A stretch of DNA of 7,373 nucleotides from DATJHM01 sp035493895 (GTDB lineage: Bacteria > Chloroflexota > Ktedonobacteria > Ktedonobacterales > Ktedonobacteraceae): assembly GCA_035493895.1 (NCBI GenBank), contig DATJHM010000083.1, positions 1 to 7,373 of the forward strand, in the 5' to 3' direction. The position numbers were made by a program, and so were the translations under genes. Shown here piece by piece: positions 1 to 6,413 of the stretch; within the stretch, counting starts at the first letter, position 1; each line of letters starts with the position of its first letter. The notes beneath the pieces were generated by a model. It saw only the letters and a program-made list of their open reading frames with translations, was not told where the DNA came from and made no database searches.

Positions 1-854
1 TCAACTGTTGTCGTATCGGAGAGAATTTTGGTGCCGAGCATGAAGGAAGTAACGCCAAGCTCGATATAGGCCTGTAGCTGTTCGACAATCTGCTCAGGTG
101 TTCCCAGCAGCCCGTTCCCTTCGAGCTCCCTGGCTTCTTTCTGCGTGGCGACACAGACGCAGCGCCCAAACCAACTCCGCTTTACTGAAGCTGGATCACG
201 GCCGATTTTGTGGCACTCCTGCTCAAGTACACCTGATTTTTGCTGGTATTCTTCAGTGCTCAACCAGGCCGCGTTCCACTCATCAGCGTAGCGTGCGACA
301 AGTTGGAGCATACGATTGCCTTTCCCGCCGATGATAATAGGCGGAATCGGGTCTGGTTTGGGCTCACAATAGGCAGCATTGACGGAGAAATACTGTCCCT
401 GGTAGGTTACTTGTTTTTCGCTCCATAGCGCTTTGACGATCTGGAGCGCCTCTTCAAGTTGCTCGACGCGTACGCGTGCCGAGGGGAACTCGTAACCATA
501 GGCGCGATATTCTTCCTCATGCCAGCCTGCGCCGATGCTGAAGCTGAAACGTCCCTCGCTCAGATATTGGAGGGTCGCCGCCATCTTGGCCAGCAGTGCG
601 GGATTGCGAAATGACTGGCAAAGTACCATATGTCCCAGTTGGAACTGTGGATACTGGGCTGCAAGATAGGTCAGTGCTGTCCACCCTTCCAGCAGGGGAT
701 TGTCAGCGAATTGCACATGATCAATGAACCAGAGCGAGTCAATAGAATCAGCGACCAACTGTATCTGTTGTTTGACTGCCCCTGCGTATTGTTGAGGAGA
801 CATTTCCCCCACAGGACCAGAATTGAGCGCCCATCCAAATTGAATCTGTGACAT
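1..854 (-). CDS. LLM-class (luciferase-like, probably F420-dependent) oxidoreductase, C-terminus cut by window edge
   Basis: Reading the minus strand from the ATG at 854-852 gives an open frame of 284 codons with no stop before base 1, so the gene continues past the left edge. The protein begins MSQIQFGWAL and shows the luciferase-like TIM-barrel pattern: ADSIDSLWFIDH near residue 35, a strand ending in LGHMVLC, then SFRNPALLAKMAATL, the SEGRFSFSIGAGWHEEEYRAYG block, the region ending PPIIIGGKGNRML, and a C-terminal GTPEQIVEQLQAY. These blocks are typical of LLM flavin/F420 oxidoreductases, which transfer hydride between reduced F420 (or FMN) and small organic substrates in the cytoplasm; the substrate cannot be predicted. 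The stretch between VCVATQKEAREL and GTPEQ is short for the family. A GGAGA lies about 10 bases upstream of the ATG. The gene points away from the 1386 oxidoreductase, so the two are divergently transcribed. Family call is firm; F420 rather than FMN is inferred. Confidence 0.9.
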   Translation of the reverse strand, partial: MSQIQFGWALNSGPVGEMSPQQYAGAVKQQIQLVADSIDSLWFIDHVQFADNPLLEGWTALTYLAAQYPQFQLGHMVLCQSFRNPALLAKMAATLQYLSEGRFSFSIGAGWHEEEYRAYGYEFPSARVRVEQLEEALQIVKALWSEKQVTYQGQYFSVNAAYCEPKPDPIPPIIIGGKGNRMLQLVARYADEWNAAWLSTEEYQQKSGVLEQECHKIGRDPASVKRSWFGRCVCVATQKEARELEGNGLLGTPEQIVEQLQAYIELGVTSFMLGTKILSDTTTV

Positions 855-1385
855 AGTAGATTTTCTCCATCTGTTGTTATTACTGCTTATGGAAGCATCG
901 GGAAGCAAGGAACAGTTTTTCTGGGTGGAAAGGATAAGAGCCGTTATAGAGGCTTTGTCCAGATGCGCAGGAGATCGCTTCCTGGCTTTGCCAACGTGCC
1001 TCTCCTCTTGAAGAGATCAAAATTCTGTTTATGCTCAAGCTCCCCTGTGTATTCAGTAGGTATCCTGGAGGTTTGCAAAAGGATCTCTACTCAATACAGT
1101 AAGAGCATAAGTCCAGAAGAACTGCAAGCCCTGAGACAAAAGAATGCCGAAGCGCGTGAGCGAAGCCAGCTGAAACGGCTAAGATGATGAGTATTTTAAA
1201 GGGAGCCGATCAAGGGGATGAATCTGGCATAACCAGAGTACAGTTTGTTATACAATACCTGTGAAGGATGATCTTATGTAAAGACCTGACTGCTTCCTTT
1301 CTCATGCATGGATGGCGTGATTGTGTCCTCGTTATGGAGGAGAGGCAGACGGAGTCTTCAGTTCAATGAGTGAAGGATAAAGAGT
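855..1385. other. Divergent intergenic spacer, no convincing gene
   Basis: This 531-base stretch separates the leftward LLM oxidoreductase from the rightward Gfo/Idh/MocA gene and must hold both promoters. A plus-strand frame at 963-1187 ends in a charged, helix-like tail (SPEELQALRQKNAEARERS), but its beginning looks non-coding and no start has a well-placed ribosome site, so I do not call it. A GGAGG at 1068-1072 is followed by TTG, but that frame closes after nine codons. A possible -10 (TATACA, 1249-1254) lies upstream of the 1386 gene with no good -35. A small TCTGG-CATAA-CCAGA inverted repeat at 1223-1237 sits just upstream of it and could be an operator; this is weak. Confidence 0.5.
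1373..1377 (+). promoter_or_regulatory. Ribosome binding site of the Gfo/Idh/MocA gene
   Basis: AAGGA stands 8 bases before the ATG at 1386, within GTGAAGGATAAAGAGT. It supports that ATG as the start. Confidence 0.7.
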
Positions 1386-2369
1386 ATGAGCAAAGTTCGC
1401 TGGGGTATTTTGAGTACGTCTGACCTTGCCTTGAAAAAGGTGATACCAGCGATGCAGGAGGGGCAATATAGCGAGATCGCGGCCATTGCATCTCGTTCGT
1501 TGGAAAAAGCTCAGGCCGCAGCAGCGCAACTCCACATTCCTACCGCCTATGGTTCGTATGAAGAATTGTTGAACGACCCCACAATTGACGCGATCTATAA
1601 TCCATTGCCCAATCACCTGCATATCCCGTGGTCAATCAAAGCCTTGCAGGCGGGGAAGCATGTGCTCTGTGAGAAGCCACTCGCAATGACGGCAGCGGAA
1701 GCGCAGGAATTAGCGGATGTCGCGAAACAATACCCGCATCTGAAGGTGATGGAAGCATTTATGTATCGTATGCATCCACAGTGGCAGCGAGCCCGTCAAC
1801 TGGTGAAAGAGGGGGCGGTTGGAGAGCTACGCACAGTTCATGCATTTTTTTCCTATTATCTTGATGACCCAACGAATATCCGTAATATTCTGGAAGTTGG
1901 CGGCGGTACGATGATGGACATCGGTTGTTACGCTATTTCGTTTGCACGCTTTATCTTTGATGCTGAGCCAAAGCGTATCATGGGTATTGTGGAGTTTGAT
2001 CCGAAGCTCAAGACGGACCGTCTGGCGTCTGGTATTCTGGACTTTGGGCATGGCACTTCAACGTTCACCTGTTCGACACAGTTATCGCCCTATCAGCGTG
2101 CTCATATTTTCGGCACAACAGGACGGATCGAGATTGAGATTCCTGCGAATGCGCCCGCTGATCGTCCATGTCGTATCTGGCTTGAGCGCGGTGGCAAGAT
2201 TGAGGAAATCACCTTTGCGGTCAGCAATCAGTATACGTTGCAGGGGGATCTTTTTTCGCAGGCTGTGCTTGAGGATACCGAAGTGCCAACCCCCATTGAA
2301 GATGGGGTTGCGAATATGAAGGCCATCGAAGCGATCTTTAGTAGCGCAAAAAGTGGTGCATGGGTATAG
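1386..2369 (+). CDS. Gfo/Idh/MocA-family NAD(P)-dependent oxidoreductase
   Basis: A complete 327-residue protein, the usual length for the family. The N-terminal Rossmann half opens with VRWGILSTSDLA, where the family normally has a glycine-rich GxGxxA-type turn, followed by AAIASRS at the end of the second strand. The diagnostic EKP is at residues 96-98 (HVLCEKPLA), whose lysine binds cofactor and substrate. The C-terminal alpha/beta half contains EAFMYRMHPQW (123-133) and GGGTMMDIGCYAI (172-184), whose Asp178 and Tyr182 match the conserved substrate-site residues. Family members oxidise or reduce sugars, inositols and dihydrodiols in the cytoplasm. The EAFMYR and GGG-MDIGCY pattern resembles the glucose-fructose oxidoreductase, D-xylose dehydrogenase and dihydrodiol dehydrogenase branch, but the substrate is not readable. 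It stands alone between a divergent neighbour and a convergent one, so it is probably monocistronic, ending at the hairpin 40 bases downstream. Confidence 0.93.
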   Translation: MSKVRWGILSTSDLALKKVIPAMQEGQYSEIAAIASRSLEKAQAAAAQLHIPTAYGSYEELLNDPTIDAIYNPLPNHLHIPWSIKALQAGKHVLCEKPLAMTAAEAQELADVAKQYPHLKVMEAFMYRMHPQWQRARQLVKEGAVGELRTVHAFFSYYLDDPTNIRNILEVGGGTMMDIGCYAISFARFIFDAEPKRIMGIVEFDPKLKTDRLASGILDFGHGTSTFTCSTQLSPYQRAHIFGTTGRIEIEIPANAPADRPCRIWLERGGKIEEITFAVSNQYTLQGDLFSQAVLEDTEVPTPIEDGVANMKAIEAIFSSAKSGAWV

Positions 2370-2408
2370 ATATATCCAGGCCCGAAAACGCACAATCCTG
2401 TAAATACT

Positions 2409-2452
2409 AAACGATAAGCCGCTCAGCACTTTTTCTGAGCGGCTTATCGTTT
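2409..2452. terminator. Strong hairpin between convergent genes, probable bidirectional terminator
   Basis: Bases 2409-2426 and 2435-2452 are perfect reverse complements (18 bp, with GATAAGCCGCTCAG at its core) around an 8-base loop CACTTTTT. The stem lies 40 bases after the stop of the rightward Gfo/Idh/MocA gene and 91 bases after the stop of the leftward GNAT gene. Flanking T-runs are short on both strands (TTT on the plus side), so classic intrinsic termination is only partly supported. Position and stem strength make a shared terminator the best reading. Confidence 0.75.
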
Positions 2453-2542
2453 GTAGAGATCATTGTTTCTATTTATCTCCGGGTTTTGTCGTACTCTGGA
2501 CTCTGTATATTCTTGGGGCAGAGAGGAAGCGCTGGGTGATAC

Positions 2543-3070
2543 TTATTGGAGGTATAACATCATGAGGTCTTCATCTAAATACTGCTCAGCGAATTTGATC
2601 ACTCGTGGTGCCGTTCCATAGACCGCAAAGCCGAAGGACTCGTACAAGCGGCGAGCGGCGTGATTCGTGGTTAAGACACTGAGGTGGAGTTGCTCCAACC
2701 CGTCCAATTGCTTCGCCTGAGCAATGAGTTCCTGCATCAGTGCTCGGCCTATCCCGTGCCCACGTTTTGCTGGAAGGACGTATACGCTGGCGATCGACCC
2801 TTGATGCTGGAGTTTGAGACCGTCCCCTCGACTAAACCTGGCCATCCCCACTAACCCTTCTTCAAAGGCTCCGACGTAAAACATGCTATCTCTTTGACGA
2901 AGGCGTTGAAGGATTGGCTCTTTGCCCTGAGCGAGCGTTTCTTCGTAGGTGAGACTAAATACCTCCGGGTGGTCTTTCACCGATTGCAAGCGCAGAGTCC
3001 AGACGGCTTCCAGATCGTTTTCCGTCAGTTTTCGTACAAACATACGTGTGTTCTTGCCTCGTACTTTCAT
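2543..3070 (-). CDS. GNAT-family N-acetyltransferase
   Basis: A 175-residue protein covering one complete GNAT fold. It starts MFVRKLTENDLEAVWTLRLQS, the usual first strand and helix. The acetyl-CoA binding motif A is VYVLPAKRGHGIGRALMQ, with the R-x-x-G-x-G signature at Arg103, Gly106 and Gly108. Motif B is NHAARRLYESFGF (136-148); Tyr143 is the usual general-acid position. These enzymes move an acetyl group from acetyl-CoA to an amine on a small molecule, peptide or antibiotic; the acceptor is not predictable. The first ATG (3070) and a second ATG nine codons later (3043) are both possible. The second begins directly with the conserved domain, and neither has a well-spaced ribosome site, so the N-terminus is uncertain. 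It lies downstream of the AraC gene on the same strand, separated by a hairpin and its own likely promoter. Confidence 0.92.
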   Translation of the reverse strand: MKVRGKNTRMFVRKLTENDLEAVWTLRLQSVKDHPEVFSLTYEETLAQGKEPILQRLRQRDSMFYVGAFEEGLVGMARFSRGDGLKLQHQGSIASVYVLPAKRGHGIGRALMQELIAQAKQLDGLEQLHLSVLTTNHAARRLYESFGFAVYGTAPRVIKFAEQYLDEDLMMLYLQ

Positions 3071-3132
3071 ACAGTGCCCATCTATCCTCTGCGCACAAGG
3101 GCAGGCGGCATCAAGGGAATCTTTCCTGATGT

Positions 3133-3148
3133 GCTTTCCAGTATATCA
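3133..3148 (-). promoter_or_regulatory. Extended -10 promoter for the GNAT gene
   Basis: On the minus strand the sequence TGATATACTGG gives TG-N-TATACT, an extended -10 with a 5/6 match to TATAAT (hexamer at bases 3145-3140). No good -35 lies 17 bases upstream, which is common for extended -10 promoters. Transcription would begin near 3133, leaving a leader of about 60 bases before the ATG at 3070. It sits just downstream of the AraC terminator hairpin, so the GNAT gene is probably expressed on its own. Confidence 0.45.
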
Positions 3149-3160
3149 TAGCTGAGCGAA

Positions 3161-3187
3161 AGAAGCAGCCGGTTTTCCCTTGCTTCT
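3161..3187 (-). terminator. Probable terminator hairpin of the AraC-family gene
   Basis: On the minus strand AGAAGCA (3187-3181) pairs with TGCTTCT (3167-3161), with an inner GG/CC step closing an AAAA-containing loop, followed by TTCGC. The stem begins 23 bases after the stop of the AraC gene. The T-tract is short, so termination may be incomplete. Confidence 0.45.
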
Positions 3188-3209
3188 CAACATAACGGCG
3201 ATACTTCTC

Positions 3210-4205
3210 CTAATCGCTTTGCGCTGCGTACACGCCTAAACTCTTCAAGAATACGTCTGCCGAAGCATGTTTGCGCACTGCTTTGACATCTTGCAGCGGT
3301 GGCAGGCCAAAGAGTCGCCGGTATTCTCGGCTAAATTGCGAGGGACTTTCATAGCCCACTTCCAAAGCGGCCGTTGTTGCGTCCATCGAACCGCTCAGTA
3401 GGAGACGTCGTGCTTCCTGCAGGCGGAGGCGTTTCTGATACTGTAAGGGGCCCATGGTCGTGACGGCCTTAAACTTATGATGGAGTCCCGAGACGCTCAT
3501 GTTGTGTGCTGCTGCCAGCTCCTCAACGGTAAATGCGTACGCGTAATGGTCTTTGATCCACGCGATAGCTTTGCCCACGCCTTCCGCTTGCTGGTCAAAG
3601 AGTACCTGCTGGAAAAAGAAGTGTCCGGAATCTCCTGACAGGAGATGAAATATCATTTCACGTTTGATAAGTGTGGATAGAAAGCGAGCATCTTCGGGTT
3701 TGTCAAGCAGCTTGAGTAGCCTGATGAACAGCTCTAAAAAGTCGGTATTGGATTTGCCAATGAATGTTCCAGGGCTGAGCTTTTCCTCCCCTGGCTTCAC
3801 GTTGAGTTCCGCCTCCGCTACCACAGAGGCGATGTCTTTCATCGTAAAATCGACGCGCAACCCAATATACGGCGATTGCTTTGTTGCGCCAATAACCTGG
3901 GCGAATACAGGGAGATCAATCATTGATACCATGTAATCGCCTGCGTAATACTGAAGCACATCCCGGCCAAAACGTACTTCCTTGGTCCCTTGCAGGACAA
4001 GACAAAATGAGGGTGTCAACACACCGGGAATCAGCGGCGTTTGCTGACTGTGGCGGACAAGAGAAAGAAAGGGGATGATGGTTTTTATGATCCCATCGGC
4101 ATTGGTCATCCTCTCGGTCATCACAAGAAGTCGCTCCAGAATCGTCTGATGAAACGAATTGCTCTCTTTCAAGAAGGAGACAGGCATGCGTTTTTGTTCC
4201 AACAT
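3210..4205 (-). CDS. AraC-family transcriptional regulator with AraC_N-type sensor domain
   Basis: The frame is open from a GTG at 4223, but AGGGGA stands 6 bases before the ATG at 4205, inside that extension, so 4205 is the better start and gives 331 residues. The N-terminal part (about 35-190) is cupin-like: the stretch PSFCLVLQGTKEVRFGRDVLQYYAGDYMV followed by DLPVFAQV matches the AraC_N (PF06719) type seen in regulators beside dehydrogenases. The C-terminus has two helix-turn-helix units, about 224-246 (TVEELAAAHNMSVSGLHHKF) and 275-300, closing with the family signature GYESPSQFSREYRRLFGLPP. It binds DNA and most likely responds to a small ligand. It diverges from the short-chain dehydrogenase at 4421 across a 215-base spacer, an arrangement that commonly means the regulator controls the enzyme and itself. 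The ligand is unknown. Confidence 0.92.
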   Translation of the reverse strand: MLEQKRMPVSFLKESNSFHQTILERLLVMTERMTNADGIIKTIIPFLSLVRHSQQTPLIPGVLTPSFCLVLQGTKEVRFGRDVLQYYAGDYMVSMIDLPVFAQVIGATKQSPYIGLRVDFTMKDIASVVAEAELNVKPGEEKLSPGTFIGKSNTDFLELFIRLLKLLDKPEDARFLSTLIKREMIFHLLSGDSGHFFFQQVLFDQQAEGVGKAIAWIKDHYAYAFTVEELAAAHNMSVSGLHHKFKAVTTMGPLQYQKRLRLQEARRLLLSGSMDATTAALEVGYESPSQFSREYRRLFGLPPLQDVKAVRKHASADVFLKSLGVYAAQSD

Positions 4206-4346
4206 TTCTTTTCCCCTGATCACTTATCTATTGGTAAGCTCTCCTGGCAGTGCCCGGTTCGTTTCCGGCAATACCATCGTCATTTCCAATTGTACCTTCT
4301 CTCGTAAGAGGTATCCAGCAATTTGCAGATTCAGACAAGTTTTCGG

Positions 4347-4366
4347 CAGGAACGGTCTATTTCCTG
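4347..4366. repeat. Operator-like palindrome CAGGAA-N8-TTCCTG
   Basis: Arms of 6 bp (4347-4352 and 4361-4366) with 8 bases between. The site lies upstream of the SDR start in the shared region. AraC proteins more often bind direct repeats, so this could also serve another regulator or be chance. Confidence 0.35.
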
Positions 4367-4404
4367 TTCCCGTTTCAAGAGAGAATGTCCTTACAAACTT
4401 TTTG

Positions 4405-4411
4405 AAGGAGG
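4405..4411 (+). promoter_or_regulatory. Perfect Shine-Dalgarno that fixes the TTG start of the SDR gene
   Basis: AAGGAGG ends 9 bases before the TTG at 4421. No ATG or GTG in frame nearby has a comparable site, so TTG is the likely start codon. Confidence 0.8.
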
Positions 4412-4420
4412 TTTTTTCTG

Positions 4421-5407
4421 TTGACCCAACAAACACCCATCGGCTCCGGTTTTGGAGCTTCCACGACAGCCAGCGAAATCATTCGCGGCTACGATTTGCG
4501 CGGCAAAGTTGCTATCGTCACCGGTGGCTCTTCCGGTATTGGTCTGGAGACCACACGCGCGCTGCGTTCCGCTGGTGCGAGAGTCATTGTCCCCGCACGC
4601 GATCACGACAAAGCCGCGAGCGCACTGGAAGGCATCGACGGCGTCGAGATCGAGGCCATGGACCTGATCGACCCGGCCTCGATCGATGCCTTCGCCGAAA
4701 GATTTCTGGCCTCTGGTCTGCCGCTGCACATCCTGGTGAACTGCGCGGGCATAGGAAGTGCGCCCCTGGCGCGCGACTCACGAGGCTATGAATTGCATTT
4801 CGCGACGAACCACCTGGGACACTTCCAGCTCACAATGCGCCTCTGGCCAGCACTACGTCAGGCGAACGGTGCTCGTGTGGTAGCAGTTTCAGCCTGGGCG
4901 CACAGCCGTTGGCCTATTGTCTTCGAGGATCCCAACTTTGAGCGCCGCGCATATGATCCTCAGTCCGCTTATGGGCAGTCGAAGACGGCTAATATCCTTT
5001 TTGCACTGGCATTGGACGAGCGAGGCAAGGCGGATGGTATTCGTGCGTTCTCACTTCATCCGGGCACCATCGTCGGTACGGCTCTCTCGAAGCATATCCC
5101 GCCAGCGATCCTTCGCGTGATGGGCCTGATTGACGAAGACGGGAAGCCCATCATCGACCCGGCGAAAAACATGAAGACCGCTGAGCAAGGAGCGGCGACA
5201 GGTGTCTGGTGCGCGACGAGTTCGCAACTCGACGGCATGGGCGGCGTCTATTGTCAGAATTGCGACATTGCCCCGCTCGTGTCTGCGGAGATCGCAACCA
5301 ACCAGTTTGGCTCGCTAGCGAGAGGCGTGGCGCCACACGCGGTTGACCCGCACGCCGCAGATCGTCTCTGGCACCTGAGCGAACAGCTCCTCCCGCACCC
5401 CTTGTAA
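4421..5407 (+). CDS. Short-chain dehydrogenase/reductase (classical SDR, retinol-dehydrogenase-like subgroup)
   Basis: A complete 328-residue protein. An N-terminal lead of about 27 residues (SGFGASTTASEIIRGYDLRG) precedes the Rossmann fold, as in WW-domain-oxidoreductase and retinol-dehydrogenase-like SDRs. The cofactor loop is TGGSSGIG (34-41), the adenine-pocket Asp is Asp81, and NCAG is at 107-110. The catalytic set is complete: Asn130 (FATNHLGHF), Ser157 (VVAVSAWAHS), Tyr184 and Lys188 (YGQSK). HPG follows at 213-215. Arg60 after the second strand suggests a preference for NADP(H). The enzyme would oxidise an alcohol or reduce a carbonyl in the cytoplasm; the substrate is not known. Translation starts at TTG, justified by a perfect AAGGAGG 9 bases upstream. 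It diverges from the AraC regulator, its likely controller. The gene is visibly richer in G+C, especially at third positions, than its neighbours, which hints at a different origin. Confidence 0.94.
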   Translation: MTQQTPIGSGFGASTTASEIIRGYDLRGKVAIVTGGSSGIGLETTRALRSAGARVIVPARDHDKAASALEGIDGVEIEAMDLIDPASIDAFAERFLASGLPLHILVNCAGIGSAPLARDSRGYELHFATNHLGHFQLTMRLWPALRQANGARVVAVSAWAHSRWPIVFEDPNFERRAYDPQSAYGQSKTANILFALALDERGKADGIRAFSLHPGTIVGTALSKHIPPAILRVMGLIDEDGKPIIDPAKNMKTAEQGAATGVWCATSSQLDGMGGVYCQNCDIAPLVSAEIATNQFGSLARGVAPHAVDPHAADRLWHLSEQLLPHPL

Positions 5408-5472
5408 TGCTCTGCCAAACGTCATCGCCTCCTTATTGACATTGACCGCCATCGTGCCCCGTCCCCATCACA

Positions 5473-5812
5473 ATCCCGTAGCGTCGCCGCTTGTCTGCGA
5501 CCGGGTCGATGACGAAAATCTCCGATCGGAGAGCAACCCGGTCGCAGACAAGCGGCAACGAATACGCATCAACCGAAGAAAGGATGAGCTCTTCGAAATG
5601 GTCGGGGGGCCTGCCGGTCCGCGACTACCCCGACCCCTCACGGTGGTGTATATCGGAACCACATCGCCTTTGGCATGGGGGCATGTGGTCCCAACCCTCG
5701 AAGAAACGCAGAGGTAGGGGCAGCGGTTTATCCCTGCCCGCGGGCCCCACCGGCCGTCTCGATCCTTAGGTTGATGCGTATTGGTCGCAGACAAGCGGCG
5801 ACGCTACGGGAT
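5473..5812. repeat. Roughly 340-base structured island with 44-base inverted ends (MITE-like)
   Basis: The right end (5769-5812) is the perfect reverse complement of two left-hand blocks: 5783-5812 matches 5473-5502 (30 bp) and 5769-5782 matches 5561-5574 (14 bp). The two left blocks are split by a 58-base segment (5503-5560). The interior (5575-5768) is full of smaller hairpins: GGTCGGGG/CCCCGACC (5600-5607 with 5628-5635), ACCACAT/ATGTGGT (5658-5664 with 5683-5689) and GGGCAG/CTGCCC (5718-5723 with 5734-5739). Short open frames cross it, but they read through palindromes and show no domain. No transposase is present and I see no clear target duplication. It may be a non-autonomous element, or a structured RNA. 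It begins 66 bases after the SDR stop. Confidence 0.7.
5486..5556. repeat. 21-bp perfect hairpin in the left arm of the island
   Basis: Bases 5486-5506 and 5536-5556 are perfect reverse complements of 21 bp containing GCTTGTCTGCGACC. The 29-base loop holds a second palindrome, CTCCGATCGGAG. The left arm of this hairpin also belongs to the 30-bp terminal repeat, so it can pair either locally or with 5783-5812; the two structures exclude each other. Confidence 0.75.
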
Positions 5813-5829
5813 CGATGGGTATTGGGCAC

Positions 5830-5894
5830 AGACAAGCCGTAATGTCACGTCCACAGGCGGATTCTCCTTATTTCCGTGACATTGCGGCTTGTCT
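5830..5894. repeat. 20-bp hairpin of the GCTTGTCT family
   Basis: Bases 5830-5849 pair with 5875-5894 over 20 positions with one T/G mismatch (a wobble in RNA), around a 25-base loop. The stem contains GACAAGCCGTAATGTCACG. Its outer part shares the CAGACAAGC core with the island just upstream, which suggests a common repeat family of REP type. It follows the island by 17 bases. A transcript could fold here, but there is no T-tract for an intrinsic terminator. Confidence 0.65.
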
Positions 5895-6111
5895 CATGAA
5901 CTCCAACACATTCATTCCCCCAAAAAAGAATCTCGCAGAGACTCTTCAGAAATCTCATCATCTGCCGAATATACATATCAGGAGGAGCAAACACTCCCTT
6001 CCGCCCGGCTCTCACAATCACGATGTTGCCTGAAAGAGGGACTGCGCAGCATCGGCATGGGGATACGTGTAGTGCTGGTGTAAGGGAGCGTGTCAGGGGA
6101 AATCGGCATTG
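5895..6111. other. Non-coding stretch between the hairpin and the TGTAG array
   Basis: No convincing gene on either strand. An AGGAGGAG at about 5980-5987 looks like a strong ribosome site, but no start codon follows at a usable distance on the plus strand. The first isolated TGTAG motif (6068) of the array to the right lies inside it. Confidence 0.4.
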
Positions 6112-6363
6112 TGTAGCCAGTGTAGCATATGTAGCATTTTTGTAAAAACGTTGTAGCGCGTCAGTGTAGGTGATGTAGCCAGTGTAGCATATGTAGCATT
6201 TTTGTAAAAACGTTGTAGCGTGTCAGTGTAGGTTATGTAGCATGTGTAGCAATTTTGTAGCGCGTCACCAAAAAGATCCACACGTCCTGCCTCACACTAC
6301 TCTGTAGCCTGATGTAGGAGTCAGTGTAGGATCAAGATCCCGATCACATCCACCTTTGTGTAG
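6068..6363. repeat. Array of 18 TGTAG motifs (iteron-like)
   Basis: TGTAG occurs 18 times on the plus strand within 296 bases, at 6068, 6112, 6121, 6130, 6152, 6165, 6174, 6183, 6192, 6214, 6227, 6236, 6245, 6256, 6303, 6313, 6325 and 6359. In the dense part the step is 9-13 bases, with a TGTAA filling each of the two 22-base gaps, so sites fall about once per DNA turn on one strand only. That is what an array of protein-binding sites looks like, such as replication iterons or a regulator or recombinase array. Nothing in the window identifies the binding protein. Confidence 0.7.
6112..6268. repeat. 62-base tandem repeat, two full copies and one shortened copy
   Basis: Copy 1 (6112-6173) and copy 2 (6174-6235) match at 60 of 62 positions. 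Each reads as six sub-blocks of 9, 9, 11, 11, 13 and 9 bases, each beginning TGTAG or TGTAA. Copy 3 (6236-6268) keeps only part of the pattern and fades into CACCAAAAAG. The near identity of copies 1 and 2 means a recent duplication or active homogenisation. Confidence 0.85.
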
Positions 6364-6413
6364 GATGTGTCGCACTTTCACAATTTTCATCACGCGTGCC
6401 TGTGGCGAGATAA
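6269..6413. other. Non-coding spacer downstream of the DUF4157-tail frame
   Basis: This holds the last four, more scattered TGTAG motifs. I see no gene, hairpin terminator or other feature here. Confidence 0.4.

Larger units (their letters stand above)
4206..4420. promoter_or_regulatory. Divergent control region between AraC regulator and SDR gene
   Basis: The 215-base spacer must carry the promoters of both genes. A palindrome CAGGAA-N8-TTCCTG lies at 4347-4366, 54 bases before the SDR start and well placed for an operator; overlapping GGAAC and GTTCC arms extend the same symmetry imperfectly. No consensus promoter pair stands out. The short frames that cross this spacer overlap the flanking genes and are not supported. 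Confidence 0.5.

Noticed and set aside
98..851. Several plus-strand frames at the left end
   Set aside because: They lie opposite the LLM oxidoreductase, whose minus-strand frame is continuous and full of family motifs.
963..1187. Plus-strand frame of 74 codons ending in a charged helical stretch
   Set aside because: The first half looks non-coding, no start has a proper ribosome site, and I recognise no family. A shorter version from an internal GTG remains possible but is unsupported.
4206..4223. GTG start for the AraC regulator at 4223
   Set aside because: The AGGGGA ribosome site lies between this GTG and the ATG at 4205, so the ATG is better supported.
5436..5794. Overlapping frames on both strands inside the structured island
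   Set aside because: They run through long palindromes and overlap one another, with no domain, no conserved pattern and no convincing ribosome site.
5831..5893. Intrinsic terminator for the SDR gene
   Set aside because: The hairpin is more than 400 bases downstream of the stop and has no T-tract; it fits the repeat family better.
6112..6268. Possible CRISPR array
   Set aside because: The 62-base units are directly adjacent and almost identical with no unique spacers between them, and no cas gene is present.
6093..6281. Minus-strand 62-codon frame across the TGTAG array
   Set aside because: Its sequence is simply the translated tandem repeat (recurring Cys, Tyr, Thr, Leu and His), and it has no support as a protein.
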